From JACNKV01 sp964422145 (GTDB lineage Bacteria > Fidelibacterota > Marinisomatia > Marinisomatales > JACNKV01): a stretch of DNA of 64,000 bases. Below are positions 35,643 through 44,186 of the stretch, piece by piece (the first letter of the stretch is position 1; each line of letters opens with the position of its first letter). The position numbers and the translations under genes were made by a program. The DNA is taken from contig CAYQZV010000004.1 of NCBI GenBank assembly GCA_964422145.1, positions 1 to 64,000 of the forward strand, in the 5' to 3' direction. The notes under the pieces were generated by a model. The model did not search any database and was not told the DNA's origin. It worked only from the letters and a program-made list of their open reading frames with translations.

Positions 35643-36707
35643 TTAAATCCCGGGAATGAAGTCGGTGTCGTCGTTAACCATTCGCGCAAATTGCGCTAAC
35701 AGTTTTGCTGTCTCGTCCAAGTCTTTTAATGATATGACTTCACTGGGTGTATGCATGTAACGGTTCGGTACACTGACTAAACCTGCTGCAACTCCGGATC
35801 GTGTCGTTTGAATGGCATTCGCGTCGGTTCCAGTTCCTCTGGGTGCGGCTTCAATTTGATATTTGATCTTTGCTTCATCTCCTGCTTTTTTTAACAATTC
35901 AAATACCTTTGGATTGATATTCGCTCCCACAGCAACGACCGGACCTTCGTTTAATTTGACATCACCATGGACATTTTTATCGATCCCCGGGTAATCCGTT
36001 GCGTGTGTAACGTCGATCGCAATACCTACATGCGGATCAATCCCATATGCACTTGTGATCGCACCGCGCAAACCAATTTCTTCCTGAACTGAAGACACAG
36101 AGTACACATTGGCAGATATCTTTTCATCTGCCAGTTCTTTCAAAACAGCACCAACAACATAAACACCTACTTTATTATCGGTGGCTTTTGTTGAAACAAT
36201 GCTTCCTTTTAATGTATCCATTCCAAGATCAAACGTGATTGGATCTCCGATTGATACGCGTTTTAAAGCGGCTTTTTTGTCTTTTGCTCCGATATCAATC
36301 CATAAGTCACTGATCTTTGCAGCGTGTTTTCTATCCTCGGGTTTTAACAAGTGGATAGGTTTTTTACCCAAAACACCACGGACTTTTTTTCCATTGTGAT
36401 AAATATTTACTCTCAATCCGGGAAGAAGTCCTGCGTCGACACCGCCGATGGGTTGAAAACGGATAAATCCATTATCATCAACATAATTGACCATCAATCC
36501 AATCTCATCAGCATGACCGCTAAACATTAACCGTAGTTTTCCGGTTCCTTTTTTCAGCGCAATGACATTTCCATGGACATCCGTTTTTACTTCATCCGCA
36601 AACGGTTTGACAAAAGTCCGATACACTTCCTGGGCCGGCTGTTCAAAACCGGAAGGGCTGGGTGCAACGACTAATGATTTAAAAAACTGTTTTTTGTTTG
36701 CTTCCAT
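35643..36707 (-). CDS. M42-family metallo-aminopeptidase
   Basis: A 354-residue cytoplasmic peptidase (M42 glutamyl aminopeptidase/endoglucanase-like, PepA-FrvX type). Metal ligands and catalytic residues are visible: H65 and D67 in SGHADEIG, the bridging D177 in ATDNKVG, E209-E210 in QEEIGLRG, D232 in AIDVTHATD, and a C-terminal His in YMHTPSE. Family members form dodecameric shells that trim short peptides with two zinc or cobalt ions. The usual second Asp of the DD pair is Asn (TDN), but the ligand Asp is kept. An AGAGG ribosome site precedes the ATG. The next gene downstream, past the hairpin, encodes a PDZ protein. Confidence 0.9.
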   Translation of the reverse strand: MEANKKQFFKSLVVAPSPSGFEQPAQEVYRTFVKPFADEVKTDVHGNVIALKKGTGKLRLMFSGHADEIGLMVNYVDDNGFIRFQPIGGVDAGLLPGLRVNIYHNGKKVRGVLGKKPIHLLKPEDRKHAAKISDLWIDIGAKDKKAALKRVSIGDPITFDLGMDTLKGSIVSTKATDNKVGVYVVGAVLKELADEKISANVYSVSSVQEEIGLRGAITSAYGIDPHVGIAIDVTHATDYPGIDKNVHGDVKLNEGPVVAVGANINPKVFELLKKAGDEAKIKYQIEAAPRGTGTDANAIQTTRSGVAAGLVSVPNRYMHTPSEVISLKDLDETAKLLAQFARMVNDDTDFIPGI

Positions 36708-36930
36708 TTTTACCTCTTTGTTTTGATTCTAATCTGTTAAAATAAATTTTGTGAAAATTGAGCGGGGAGGTTTGTGATCTTATCAATGGTAACGTTCATA
36801 TTTGATCTTTGTTTCAAAAATTAACTATGGTAATTCATCGATGTTTTTTTAATGTAATTCTTTTCTATAGCAGATTAGATATTACCAATAATCATATGTA
36901 TAAATCCGCAATAATTACGAAGATTATCTT

Positions 36931-37593
36931 CTAAATAGAAAACGCTAATAAAGTTTGTGCAGAATAATATGTGCTTAATATAATGACTTGTGATAGGATA
37001 AACGGCTTTCTAAACCTGCTTACGGATAATACCATATCTGAAACACAGAACAAAACAGCTCCTAAAAATGCAAAGCCGGTTTTCATTGTTGATAAAGATG
37101 CCCATACCCCTCCCGCCTGCCATACCATAAGGCTTATAATAACGATATAAACTGCAACCGGAATTCTCAGTTTCCGTATCGCGGGGAACAGATAAATAAA
37201 GAGTGTTAATCCCATTACAAATAGCAGTACCCCTATCAAATGGAATGACTGAAAACCTTCTACAGAAACGAAAGCACTTGTGTAGAATAGATGTCCTATG
37301 AAAAAAGCAATCAATCCAAAAATAAATTTATTGATGGGACGCATCAGCATAACGTCGCCGACCAAAGAAAAAGATAAACCAAGAATGATAAATAGTTGAT
37401 AATAAGATGAGATGTTTTTTAGGCTGAATAAGGCAATTCCAATAATCAGCAATACCGTTAGCGGTTTAAATACCATGATCTGAAGGATGGAATTTTTATA
37501 TTCAGCGCGGATGTGCAAAACGCCAAAGATCAATACCGGAATCAGTAATAATTCACGGTGATATGTGGCTAATATATTCATCCGGTAAGGCAC
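36931..37593 (-). CDS. YhhN/TMEM86-family membrane protein
   Basis: 220 residues with seven to eight hydrophobic helices. FKPLTVLLIIGIAL, then LSFSLVGDVMLM and LIAFFIGHLFYTSAF match the YhhN family, whose animal member TMEM86B hydrolyses lysoplasmalogen; the bacterial role is unclear. Conserved Asp residues lie in the SLVGDVML and CVSDMVLSV helices. The start is either ATG 37593 or ATG 37581, both inside the 3' end of the thioesterase gene, so the two are translationally linked. About 220 bases of AT-rich DNA without a gene follow downstream. Confidence 0.75.
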   Translation of the reverse strand: MPYRMNILATYHRELLLIPVLIFGVLHIRAEYKNSILQIMVFKPLTVLLIIGIALFSLKNISSYYQLFIILGLSFSLVGDVMLMRPINKFIFGLIAFFIGHLFYTSAFVSVEGFQSFHLIGVLLFVMGLTLFIYLFPAIRKLRIPVAVYIVIISLMVWQAGGVWASLSTMKTGFAFLGAVLFCVSDMVLSVSRFRKPFILSQVIILSTYYSAQTLLAFSI

Positions 37594-38047
37594 CCATTTT
37601 TTGAAATTTATCTATCTCTAGCACAATAAAAAGACCGTGGGCTTTTGCATACACCTTTCCATCTGTTCCCATTAATTTACTTTTCCCTATGATTTTCTTT
37701 TCGCTGCTATTTTCAATCCACGCTTGAACGATGATATCCATTCCTAACGGAACAGGTTTAAGAAATTCTGTGGTTAGTGTTGCTGTCATAACAGGATATT
37801 TATTCATCCAGGATGCCAATCCCATGGATTCATCCAGCACAGCTGAAATTGCTCCGCCGTGAACGTGGTTTGGCGGTCCTTGCGCGTAGAGACCGAACAC
37901 GACATCGGCATAAAGCTGCCCTGTTTCCTGATTAAAATAGTAAGTCAGATCAATCCGATTGTCTTCACGGTTAGCCGAAACAAATGAGGATAGATACTTG
38001 CCTACATCTAATTTTCTCAATCCTTTTAATTGGTCAAAAGGATTCAT
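37553..38047 (-). CDS. PaaI-type hotdog thioesterase
   Basis: About 164 residues from the ATG at 38047, selected because GGAAGA precedes it; an ATG at 38104 would add 19 residues that overlap the trhA gene. The hotdog fold shows HVHGGAISAVLDESMGLASW, the PaaI/YiiD-like motif with His and the Asp/Glu on the long helix, then TATLTTEFLKPVPLG and VQAWIENSSEKKIIGKSKL. Such enzymes hydrolyse acyl-CoA thioesters. The substrate cannot be told. It overlaps the YhhN gene downstream and follows trhA by 22 bases, so the three probably form an operon controlled by the MarR operator upstream of trhA. Confidence 0.8.
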   Translation of the reverse strand: MNPFDQLKGLRKLDVGKYLSSFVSANREDNRIDLTYYFNQETGQLYADVVFGLYAQGPPNHVHGGAISAVLDESMGLASWMNKYPVMTATLTTEFLKPVPLGMDIIVQAWIENSSEKKIIGKSKLMGTDGKVYAKAHGLFIVLEIDKFQKMGALPDEYISHISP

Positions 38048-38069
38048 TTTTCTTCCAGTTTTATTCACG

Positions 38070-38708
38070 CTATAAATATAACATCCCGAAAAAATGCGAA
38101 ACACTGCCGCCTAAAACGAAGACATGCCAAATCACATGGTGATAAGGTAATCGCTGCCATGCATAAAAGATCACACCCGATGTGTAAAAAATACCGCCGA
38201 TACCAATCCATAGCAATGAAACGGGCGGAAGCATGGTGATCAACGGTTTGAGGGCAATGATGACGATCCATCCCATCAGAATGTACAGCATTACACTGAG
38301 TTTCTCAAATCGCCCGAAATAGAGAATTTTCAGGATGATTCCAATTCCTGCTAATCCCCAAACTAACCCAAATAAGGTCCACCCCCAGGGACCGCGTAGA
38401 ACCGTTAATGTGATCGGGGTGTACGTTCCGGCTATCAAAATAAAGATCGCTGTATGATCCAGCACTCTAAAAAATCGTTTTACTTTCGGATGTGTAAACC
38501 CATGGTATAATGTTGAGATCAAATATAACAGAAATAGAGAGGCTCCATAAATACTGAACCCGACGATCGCCCACGGATCACCTTTTTTGGCTGACAAAAC
38601 GACTAAAATCGCTAAAGCTGCAATACTGAGTCCCGTTCCAATTCCATGCGTAATACTATTTGCGATTTCTTCGCTGATTGATTGAATACGTCCTTTTTGT
38701 TTTTCCAT
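38070..38708 (-). CDS. trhA: TrhA/hemolysin III (PAQR) family membrane protein
   Basis: 212 residues with seven membrane helices. ANSITHGIGTGLSIAALAILV, then STLYHGF and RVLDHTAIFILIAGTYTP, and a final WHVFVLGGSVSHFFGMLY match the YqfA/TrhA hemolysin III group of the progestin/adipoQ receptor superfamily, with the conserved His and Asp metal ligands. E. coli TrhA affects membrane fluidity and fatty-acid balance. A palindrome identical in half-sites to one upstream of the MarR gene lies 34 bases before this start, so control by that MarR is likely (inference). The next genes are a thioesterase and YhhN, both lipid-related families. Confidence 0.88.
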   Translation of the reverse strand: MEKQKGRIQSISEEIANSITHGIGTGLSIAALAILVVLSAKKGDPWAIVGFSIYGASLFLLYLISTLYHGFTHPKVKRFFRVLDHTAIFILIAGTYTPITLTVLRGPWGWTLFGLVWGLAGIGIILKILYFGRFEKLSVMLYILMGWIVIIALKPLITMLPPVSLLWIGIGGIFYTSGVIFYAWQRLPYHHVIWHVFVLGGSVSHFFGMLYL

Positions 38709-38741
38709 ATTTTCTTAATTAATATCCAGGTAATAAGATTT

Positions 38742-38756
38742 GTATAGATACTATAC
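38742..38756. promoter_or_regulatory. MarR operator candidate upstream of trhA
   Basis: GTATAG-ATA-CTATAC, a perfect 6-base dyad with a 3-base centre. It touches the stop codon of the MarR gene and lies 34 bases before the trhA ATG. The same half-sites occur at 39232-39246 upstream of the MarR gene. Two matching palindromes at the two 5' ends strongly suggest one regulator for both units. Confidence 0.65.
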
Positions 38757-39223
38757 TATTGTTTAACGGTTTTGTTCAGATATTTTTCCACCAGATCAAA
38801 AGAGTCCAAGATCAACTCAATTTGTTCAATATTCATTTTATTGATTTTGTCATCCAGCTCTGAGAACATTTCATAATAGAATTTTTCAGATTGCTCAAAT
38901 ATTTTTTGTCCTTTAGGAGATAACGACATCCATTTTTCTTTACTGTTGGATGGATTGTGCTCTTTGAAAACTATCGATTTACTTATCAGCTTCATCGACA
39001 TTTGAGAGACAGCACCTTTAGTAATACCGAGGATGGAAGCAATTTCAGTCATATTATTTCTCGGATGTCTTCCTATCGCTTTTAACAGTTGCAGTTCTGA
39101 TAAACTTAAGTCCTCGTCAATACCAAATTTTTTTGATGATTTCTCAAGCAATTTCAATTGATTATGAATATGGAGGACCTTTTCCGTGATCTTTCTAATA
39201 ACTAAATTTTTCATCATTTCCAT
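38756..39223 (-). CDS. MarR-family transcriptional regulator
   Basis: About 155 residues from ATG 39223. A GTG at 39262 would add 13 residues but would put the operator inside the coding region. ATG codons three and two codons later are also possible. The winged helix-turn-helix lies at about 45-110: MTEIASILGITKGAVSQMSMKLISKSIV, then a wing with KEKWMSLSPKGQKIFEQ. Helices at both ends would form the dimer interface. MarR proteins repress their own gene and a neighbour and release DNA on binding a small ligand. Here GTATAG-N3-CTATAC sites flank both the regulator and trhA. The ligand is unknown; a lipid or membrane-active compound would fit the targets. Confidence 0.85.
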   Translation of the reverse strand: MEMMKNLVIRKITEKVLHIHNQLKLLEKSSKKFGIDEDLSLSELQLLKAIGRHPRNNMTEIASILGITKGAVSQMSMKLISKSIVFKEHNPSNSKEKWMSLSPKGQKIFEQSEKFYYEMFSELDDKINKMNIEQIELILDSFDLVEKYLNKTVKQ

Positions 39224-39231
39224 AGTTGAAT

Positions 39232-39246
39232 GTATAGTTACTATAC
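39232..39246. promoter_or_regulatory. MarR operator candidate, autoregulatory
   Basis: GTATAG-TTA-CTATAC, with extra overlapping half-sites (TATAGTATAG) on the upstream side. It lies about 9 bases before the chosen MarR start and overlaps a -10-like TATACA with TTGTCC 16 bases upstream on the minus strand. It would let the regulator repress itself. Confidence 0.6.
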
Positions 39247-39289
39247 TATACTGGACAAACACAATTTGTATTTTGCTTTTCTTATTTAA

Positions 39290-39315
39290 AAAAAGCCCCG
39301 ATTTTGGGGCTTTTT
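39290..39315. terminator. bidirectional intrinsic terminator after glutamine synthetase
   Basis: AAAAAGCCCC pairs with GGGGCTTTTT around a 6-base loop, with A and T tracts on the two sides. It lies about 20 bases past the glutamine synthetase stop on the minus strand and separates that gene from the MarR gene. Confidence 0.85.
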
Positions 39316-39333
39316 ATTAACGGATTTATTACC

Positions 39334-40344
39334 TTATTCGCAAATAGTCTCGATCATTTTGGCACAAACAACATACGGATCCATATTCGCTGCAGGGCGG
39401 CGGTCTTCCAAATAACCTTTGCCTTCATTGACGGCGATCATCGGAATTCGTACCGATGCACTGCGGTCACTGACTCCGTAACGATATTCATCAATGGAAC
39501 AGGTTTCATGTAACCCGGTCAGCCGCTCTTTATTATGCGCTCCGTACACTTCAATATGCTCTTGATGTTTTTCTCCGAGTTTGACGCAGGCTTCTTCAAC
39601 ATATTTTAACCCGCCCGGTTCACGCATTCGTTTCGTGCTGAAGTTTGTGTGAGCACCGGCACCGTTCCAATCTCCTTTGACCGGTTTCGGATGCAAGGTC
39701 GCGCTGACGCCGAAATCTTCACCGACACGATACAGCAGCCAACGTGCCAGCCAAATTTCATCTGCTGCTTCCAACGCCCCAACGGGACCGATTTGAAACT
39801 CCCACTGCCCTGGCATAACCTCGGCGTTTATCCCTGATATCAATAATCCGGCTTTTAAACAAAGATTTAAGTGCTTCTCAACCAATTCCCTGCCAAATAC
39901 TTCATCAGAACCGACACCGCAATAAAACGGTCCCTGTGGTGCGGGATATCCTCCATCCGGCCAGCCGAGAGGAGAACGTCCTTTAAATAACGTGTATTCC
40001 TGTTCAATCCCAAATAACGGTTCTTCTGCTTTGTGTTTTTCAGCAAGGACCTTCAACTCCGCACGTTTATTCGTTTTGTTTGGAGTTCCGTCCGGGTTAT
40101 AGACTTCACACATCACGAGCACATTATCACCGCCGCGGATCGGATCCGGAATCAAATAAGCCGGATGAAGCAGACAATCGCTGAACTTACCTTCAGCCTG
40201 CTGAGTGCTGGAGCCGTCAAAACTCCACATTGGGATTTTAGATACTTCTGAAACCGGGCCGTCAATAATTCGGGTTTTTGATCGCAGTTTCTGTGTCGGC
40301 TGATGACCGTCAATCCAAATATATTCAGCCATAATTTTAAACAT
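39334..40344 (-). CDS. glnII: glutamine synthetase, eukaryote-type (GSII)
   Basis: A 336-residue enzyme that joins ammonia to glutamate with ATP. Its length and motifs match the short type II (eukaryote-like) form, not bacterial GSI (about 470 residues): YIWIDGHQPTQKLRSKTR, then WSFDGSSTQQAEGKFSDCLL, EQEYTLF, the metal site of INAEVMPGQWEFQIGP, and GDWNGAGAHTNFSTK. The final motif is RPAANMDPYVVCAKM. The GSI adenylylation loop is absent. AGGAG lies 7 bases before ATG 40344. An Lrp-family gene lies 20 bases upstream in the same direction, suggesting co-transcription and nitrogen- or amino-acid-linked control. Confidence 0.95.
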   Translation of the reverse strand: MFKIMAEYIWIDGHQPTQKLRSKTRIIDGPVSEVSKIPMWSFDGSSTQQAEGKFSDCLLHPAYLIPDPIRGGDNVLVMCEVYNPDGTPNKTNKRAELKVLAEKHKAEEPLFGIEQEYTLFKGRSPLGWPDGGYPAPQGPFYCGVGSDEVFGRELVEKHLNLCLKAGLLISGINAEVMPGQWEFQIGPVGALEAADEIWLARWLLYRVGEDFGVSATLHPKPVKGDWNGAGAHTNFSTKRMREPGGLKYVEEACVKLGEKHQEHIEVYGAHNKERLTGLHETCSIDEYRYGVSDRSASVRIPMIAVNEGKGYLEDRRPAANMDPYVVCAKMIETICE

Positions 40345-40364
40345 GGTTTTCTCCTTTGTAATTC

Positions 40365-40814
40365 TTATAAAAGTGAATTCATTTTTTCTTTAAATGTTGA
40401 CAGGACTAACATCGTATGCGTCCTGATCACACCGGGCCATTGCTGAATTTCGCTCAGTAATTTTTCCAACTCCGTTGAGTTTTTCACCCGGATTTTTAAC
40501 AGATGACTGCCCTCTCCGGTGACGGAATGGCATTCCAAAATAGATGGATGCACCTTGGAAGCAGACACGATATCTTCATAATGATCCGAAGAGGAACTGT
40601 CTACATTGATAAAAGCCGTCAGGTCATACCCTAATTTTTTGGCATTCATTTTTACGGTAAAGTTTTCGATGTATCCGAACTCAATAAGTTTTTTAATCCG
40701 TTCAGTTACCGCAGGGATGGATAATGCTACATCCGATGCAATTTCGCTTGCAGTCATTCGACTGTTATGCTGCAGCAAATTAATGATTTGGTGGTCTGTT
40801 TTGTCTAATTTCAT
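40365..40814 (-). CDS. Lrp/AsnC-family regulator
   Basis: 149 residues: an N-terminal winged helix-turn-helix (DKTDHQIINLLQHNSRMTASEIASDVALSIPAVTERIKKL) and a C-terminal RAM/AsnC effector domain (CHSVTGEGSHLLKIRVKNSTELEKLL). The length is standard. Family members form octamers and sense amino acids. The only gene directly downstream is glutamine synthetase, so glutamine or another amino acid is the likely effector (inference). A long perfect palindrome starts three bases before the ATG and would give autoregulation. No Shine-Dalgarno sequence is visible, because that stretch is part of the palindrome. Confidence 0.88.
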   Translation of the reverse strand: MKLDKTDHQIINLLQHNSRMTASEIASDVALSIPAVTERIKKLIEFGYIENFTVKMNAKKLGYDLTAFINVDSSSSDHYEDIVSASKVHPSILECHSVTGEGSHLLKIRVKNSTELEKLLSEIQQWPGVIRTHTMLVLSTFKEKMNSLL

Positions 40815-40816
40815 GA

Positions 40817-40842
40817 CATAATATAATCTTTATTATATTATG
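40817..40842. promoter_or_regulatory. 26-bp palindrome upstream of the Lrp gene
   Basis: CATAATATAAT and ATTATATTATG are exact reverse complements with a 4-base centre, ending three bases before the Lrp start. The right-hand half-site recurs at about 40894-40904, giving a second, phased site. Lrp-type proteins bind AT-rich dyads and wrap several sites. TATAAT-like boxes lie inside it, so binding would block the promoter. Confidence 0.6.
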
Positions 40843-40921
40843 TGTGCAAGTGCTATATATTAATATATTAAGGTATATTGATATATATTATTTATTATAT
40901 TATGTATTATTTGGGAATATA

Positions 40922-41845
40922 TTACAAATATAACTTAATACCAGCTCCGGATACCCATCCGCCTGTACCATAAGCATAACCGCCGACACTGATTTCAACC
41001 GTCCGCGAGGCAAAACCCACGCCGAGACCTGTTCCGGCGATATAATCCTGGCTGAGATCAATCTGGGTGATCTGGGATTGTTTATCCGAAGACACGCCCC
41101 ATCTAAATTTGGTATTGTGCGGAAGATCAAACACACCACCGATCGTCCCGCTCATATTGTTGTCATTTATACCAAAATTGATCCCCGCATTTAGCTCTAA
41201 CGGTAAGTGAGCCAGTTTCTTTGTGATCGTTCCTGTGAGCTCCGTCGGCAGTGATTCTTTTCTGTCTGTATAGGTTGTAACAGGATAGCCGAAATTTCTG
41301 AGACTTAGTCCGAGGTTCGCGTCGATGGATTGCATCTGAAACACAATTCCGGGCGTAAAGGTAAGTACAACGGATTGATACTGTTCAAGCTGGCTCATAA
41401 AGATGCCAGCCGACCAACCGATCTTGGATCGAATCTTTGCTATACTCTTTGCTGCGCTCACATTCAGCCATGTATCTCCAGACTGATACTCACCGGTTAA
41501 ATAGCCGTCTTCATCCATGCCGGTAAACTTTCCATAATTCAAATGACGCAGACTCACCGACCACACTTTCTTTGATTTCGGAAAAATGACGTTGATCATT
41601 TTTCCTTGAATCCCTGCCGGATATTTAACCATAGACAAACTCGCTCGGGCTTGTGAAACATCCGCAAGATAGGCCGGGTTGATTCGGTCAATTTCATCGC
41701 TCAACGGTGAAATTCCTCCTGCCATCGAAACGGATTCCGGTGAATACCACGACACCAATCCATGGTATGACGATTGCGCCGTTATTATCGCTGCGGCGGC
41801 AAGGATGAAAGTGATCGTTTTTTTCATAGGTATAAAATAGGTCAT
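40922..41845 (-). CDS. PorQ-like outer-membrane protein
   Basis: About 301-307 residues. The first ATG (41845) overlaps the priA stop as TAATG; a second ATG at 41827 gives a cleaner signal peptide (MKKTITFILAAAAIITAQ). The mature protein is beta-barrel-like with a PorQ pattern: VSMAGGISPLSDEIDRINPAYL near the start, then SLRHLNYGKFTGMDEDGYLTGEY, a distinctive PorQ motif, and an aromatic C-terminus (GAGIKLYL). In Bacteroidota PorQ helps attach lipopolysaccharide to type IX cargo at the cell surface. The sorting domain of the giant surface protein in this window would be a matching client (inference). Confidence 0.7.
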   Translation of the reverse strand: MTYFIPMKKTITFILAAAAIITAQSSYHGLVSWYSPESVSMAGGISPLSDEIDRINPAYLADVSQARASLSMVKYPAGIQGKMINVIFPKSKKVWSVSLRHLNYGKFTGMDEDGYLTGEYQSGDTWLNVSAAKSIAKIRSKIGWSAGIFMSQLEQYQSVVLTFTPGIVFQMQSIDANLGLSLRNFGYPVTTYTDRKESLPTELTGTITKKLAHLPLELNAGINFGINDNNMSGTIGGVFDLPHNTKFRWGVSSDKQSQITQIDLSQDYIAGTGLGVGFASRTVEISVGGYAYGTGGWVSGAGIKLYL

Positions 41846-44067
41846 TACATTAACGAGGCTGGGTCGATATCAATCACTATGGACACGCCGTCACGCGACA
41901 CATAATCGCCCACCAATTTATGAAGGGTTCGATGAAGCTTCACGCCATTCTGATCTGTAGTTTTTGATGATTTTAACACAATTTGTATCCGATATTTTCC
42001 CTGTGACCATTCCCGGTAACATGCTGTCGGACCAAGAACGTCAATTCCGCTGACCGTTTTCGGCAGGTTCGTACGCAGTTTTGCTGCTCGGTTTTCGGTT
42101 TTTCGCTTATCCTTGCCGGATAACACAACCCTCGCAACCCAGCTGAACGGCGGGTAATTTAACACCTGTCTTTCACTCAGTGCGATATTGTAATACGTTT
42201 TTAAGTCCAGTTTTGTTGCATGTTTTATGACCGGATTGTCAACATTCCAGGTTTGCAGCACGACTTCGCCTTGTTTTTGGCGTCGTCCTGACCGCCCCGA
42301 AGCTTGATAGATTAACTGAAACACCCGCTCTCCGGATCGAAAATCGGGGAGGTACAATCCCGCATCACCGTTGATTACGCCAACCAGCGTTGCATTTTCA
42401 AAATCAAGTCCTTTGGCAATCATCTGGGTGCCGAGCAAAATATCAATCTCTCCATCGGAAAACCGTTTCAAAAGCCGCGTAATCGATGTCCCGGATCGGG
42501 CTGTATCGGTATCCAGCCGGGCGACCTTCGCATACGGAAACGTACTTTGGATGATTTCTTCAACTTTCTGCGTCCCCATTCCGGTCAGCTTAATGTTCAC
42601 GCCCTGGCAATGATCGCACTTCATGGGAAGTCCCTGCATGTGGAGGTCGCAAACATGACACCGCATTGTATCGCCGACGCGATGATAAGTCAGCGGGATA
42701 CGGCACCGCGGACATTCGAACATCTCACCGCAATCACTGCATCGCAGCACCGGGGAATAGCCGCGACGATTTTGCAGAAGAATGACCTGCTCTTTTTTCT
42801 TTAACCGATCTTCAATTTTTTCAAGCAGCAGCCCGGAAAACGCCTGTCCGATCTTACCGCTCTCTTCCTGTTCCTGCACCATATCCACCACATGAACGAT
42901 CGGATATTTCGCACCGCCGTACCGCCGGGACAAATGCAGGTAAGTGAATTTTTCCTGAATTTGGTTGTAATAACTTTCAAGGCTTGGGGTTGCACTGGCA
43001 AGGATGACCATCGCATGATGTATCTTCCCTCTCATCAATGCTACATCTCTGGCATGGTATCTCGGCGCAGGCGATGATTGTTTGTAAGAGGATTCCTGTT
43101 CTTCATCCACGACGATCAGTCCAAGTTTTTTCAGCGGTGTAAATATTGCGCTTCGTGCGCCGATCACCACCTGATATTTTCCCGCACAAATTTGTTTCCA
43201 TGTCCATGCGCGGGCAGCCGGACTCAATTTTGAATGCCACAATGCAACGGTATCGCCAAACACCGATCGGAACCGTCCGGCAATTTGAGGGGTTAACGAA
43301 ATTTCCGGGAGTAAAATGATGACGGTTTTTCCACGGTCTAACACCCGTTTTGCGATCTCAACATATATCTCAGTTTTTCCGCTTCCGGTAACGCCGTGCA
43401 ATAAATACGGATGGAATGTTTTCGATGCCAGTCCTTTGTCCAATTCTTCTATGGTATTCTGTTGACTTTTTGAAAAGTTGATATCCTTGGCGATGGGATG
43501 AAACGTAAACCCGGTGACATCCGAAAAATTGATTTTTTCAAACAGATCAACATAGCCTTTTTCAGCCAATCCTCTGCATACCGTCAACGGACTGCTTGCC
43601 AGCTCGCCCAATTCTGAAACCGGGATTTCGCCATCCAATGTTTGTAGATGTTCAAACACTTTAGCTTGTACCGGTGCTTCTTTTGCTAACGCTTCGTACT
43701 GCAGATCAGCCGATAAGGTTTTCACCATCCATCGGGCTGGCGGTGTATATCGTGTGGAAAGATTTGATGGCAAAGCAACGTTCGCTGCCTGCCCGATCGG
43801 GGTCATGTAATACGAACTCATCCACTGGATCAGCTTCCATAAACCGGCATCCATGATGGGTTGATCATCTACGCAAGATAAGATGGAACGAATCTCACCT
43901 TTATATGAAACCGTTTTATGAGTGGCGACAACAATACCTTGTGCAATCCGTTTCCCCAATGGAGCTTTTATACGCACACCGATACTGATCTCCGCTTGAA
44001 GATCTTTTGGAATCTGATACGTAAAGGTCAGATAACGCGAGATTGGAAAAGCAACATCTGCAAACAT
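41845..44067 (-). CDS. priA: primosomal protein N' (replication restart helicase)
   Basis: A 740-residue superfamily 2 helicase that reloads the replisome at stalled forks. An N-terminal DNA-binding domain begins FADVAFPISRYLTFTYQIP. Walker A is GVTGSGKTEIY (about 225-235), and the DEAH-like box is VVDEEQESSYKQ. Zinc-binding cysteines lie in CSDCGEMFECPRC and in CHVCDLHMQ ... CDHC (eight Cys in all). The helicase C domain contains LGTQMIAKGLDFENATLVGV and QASGRSGRRQKQGEV. Length and order are normal. CGGAG precedes the ATG. A PorQ-like gene overlaps its stop codon. Confidence 0.96.
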   Translation of the reverse strand: MFADVAFPISRYLTFTYQIPKDLQAEISIGVRIKAPLGKRIAQGIVVATHKTVSYKGEIRSILSCVDDQPIMDAGLWKLIQWMSSYYMTPIGQAANVALPSNLSTRYTPPARWMVKTLSADLQYEALAKEAPVQAKVFEHLQTLDGEIPVSELGELASSPLTVCRGLAEKGYVDLFEKINFSDVTGFTFHPIAKDINFSKSQQNTIEELDKGLASKTFHPYLLHGVTGSGKTEIYVEIAKRVLDRGKTVIILLPEISLTPQIAGRFRSVFGDTVALWHSKLSPAARAWTWKQICAGKYQVVIGARSAIFTPLKKLGLIVVDEEQESSYKQSSPAPRYHARDVALMRGKIHHAMVILASATPSLESYYNQIQEKFTYLHLSRRYGGAKYPIVHVVDMVQEQEESGKIGQAFSGLLLEKIEDRLKKKEQVILLQNRRGYSPVLRCSDCGEMFECPRCRIPLTYHRVGDTMRCHVCDLHMQGLPMKCDHCQGVNIKLTGMGTQKVEEIIQSTFPYAKVARLDTDTARSGTSITRLLKRFSDGEIDILLGTQMIAKGLDFENATLVGVINGDAGLYLPDFRSGERVFQLIYQASGRSGRRQKQGEVVLQTWNVDNPVIKHATKLDLKTYYNIALSERQVLNYPPFSWVARVVLSGKDKRKTENRAAKLRTNLPKTVSGIDVLGPTACYREWSQGKYRIQIVLKSSKTTDQNGVKLHRTLHKLVGDYVSRDGVSIVIDIDPASLM

Positions 44068-44186
44068 AGCTCCGAAAGGTAGGTGATTCTTAGTGCATTG
44101 AGCAATAAAAAGAATGGTAAATGTGATGTATAGATGAAGGCATTACAAACCCCTTTAATGACACTTTTCAACCCCGATAGCCGTTG

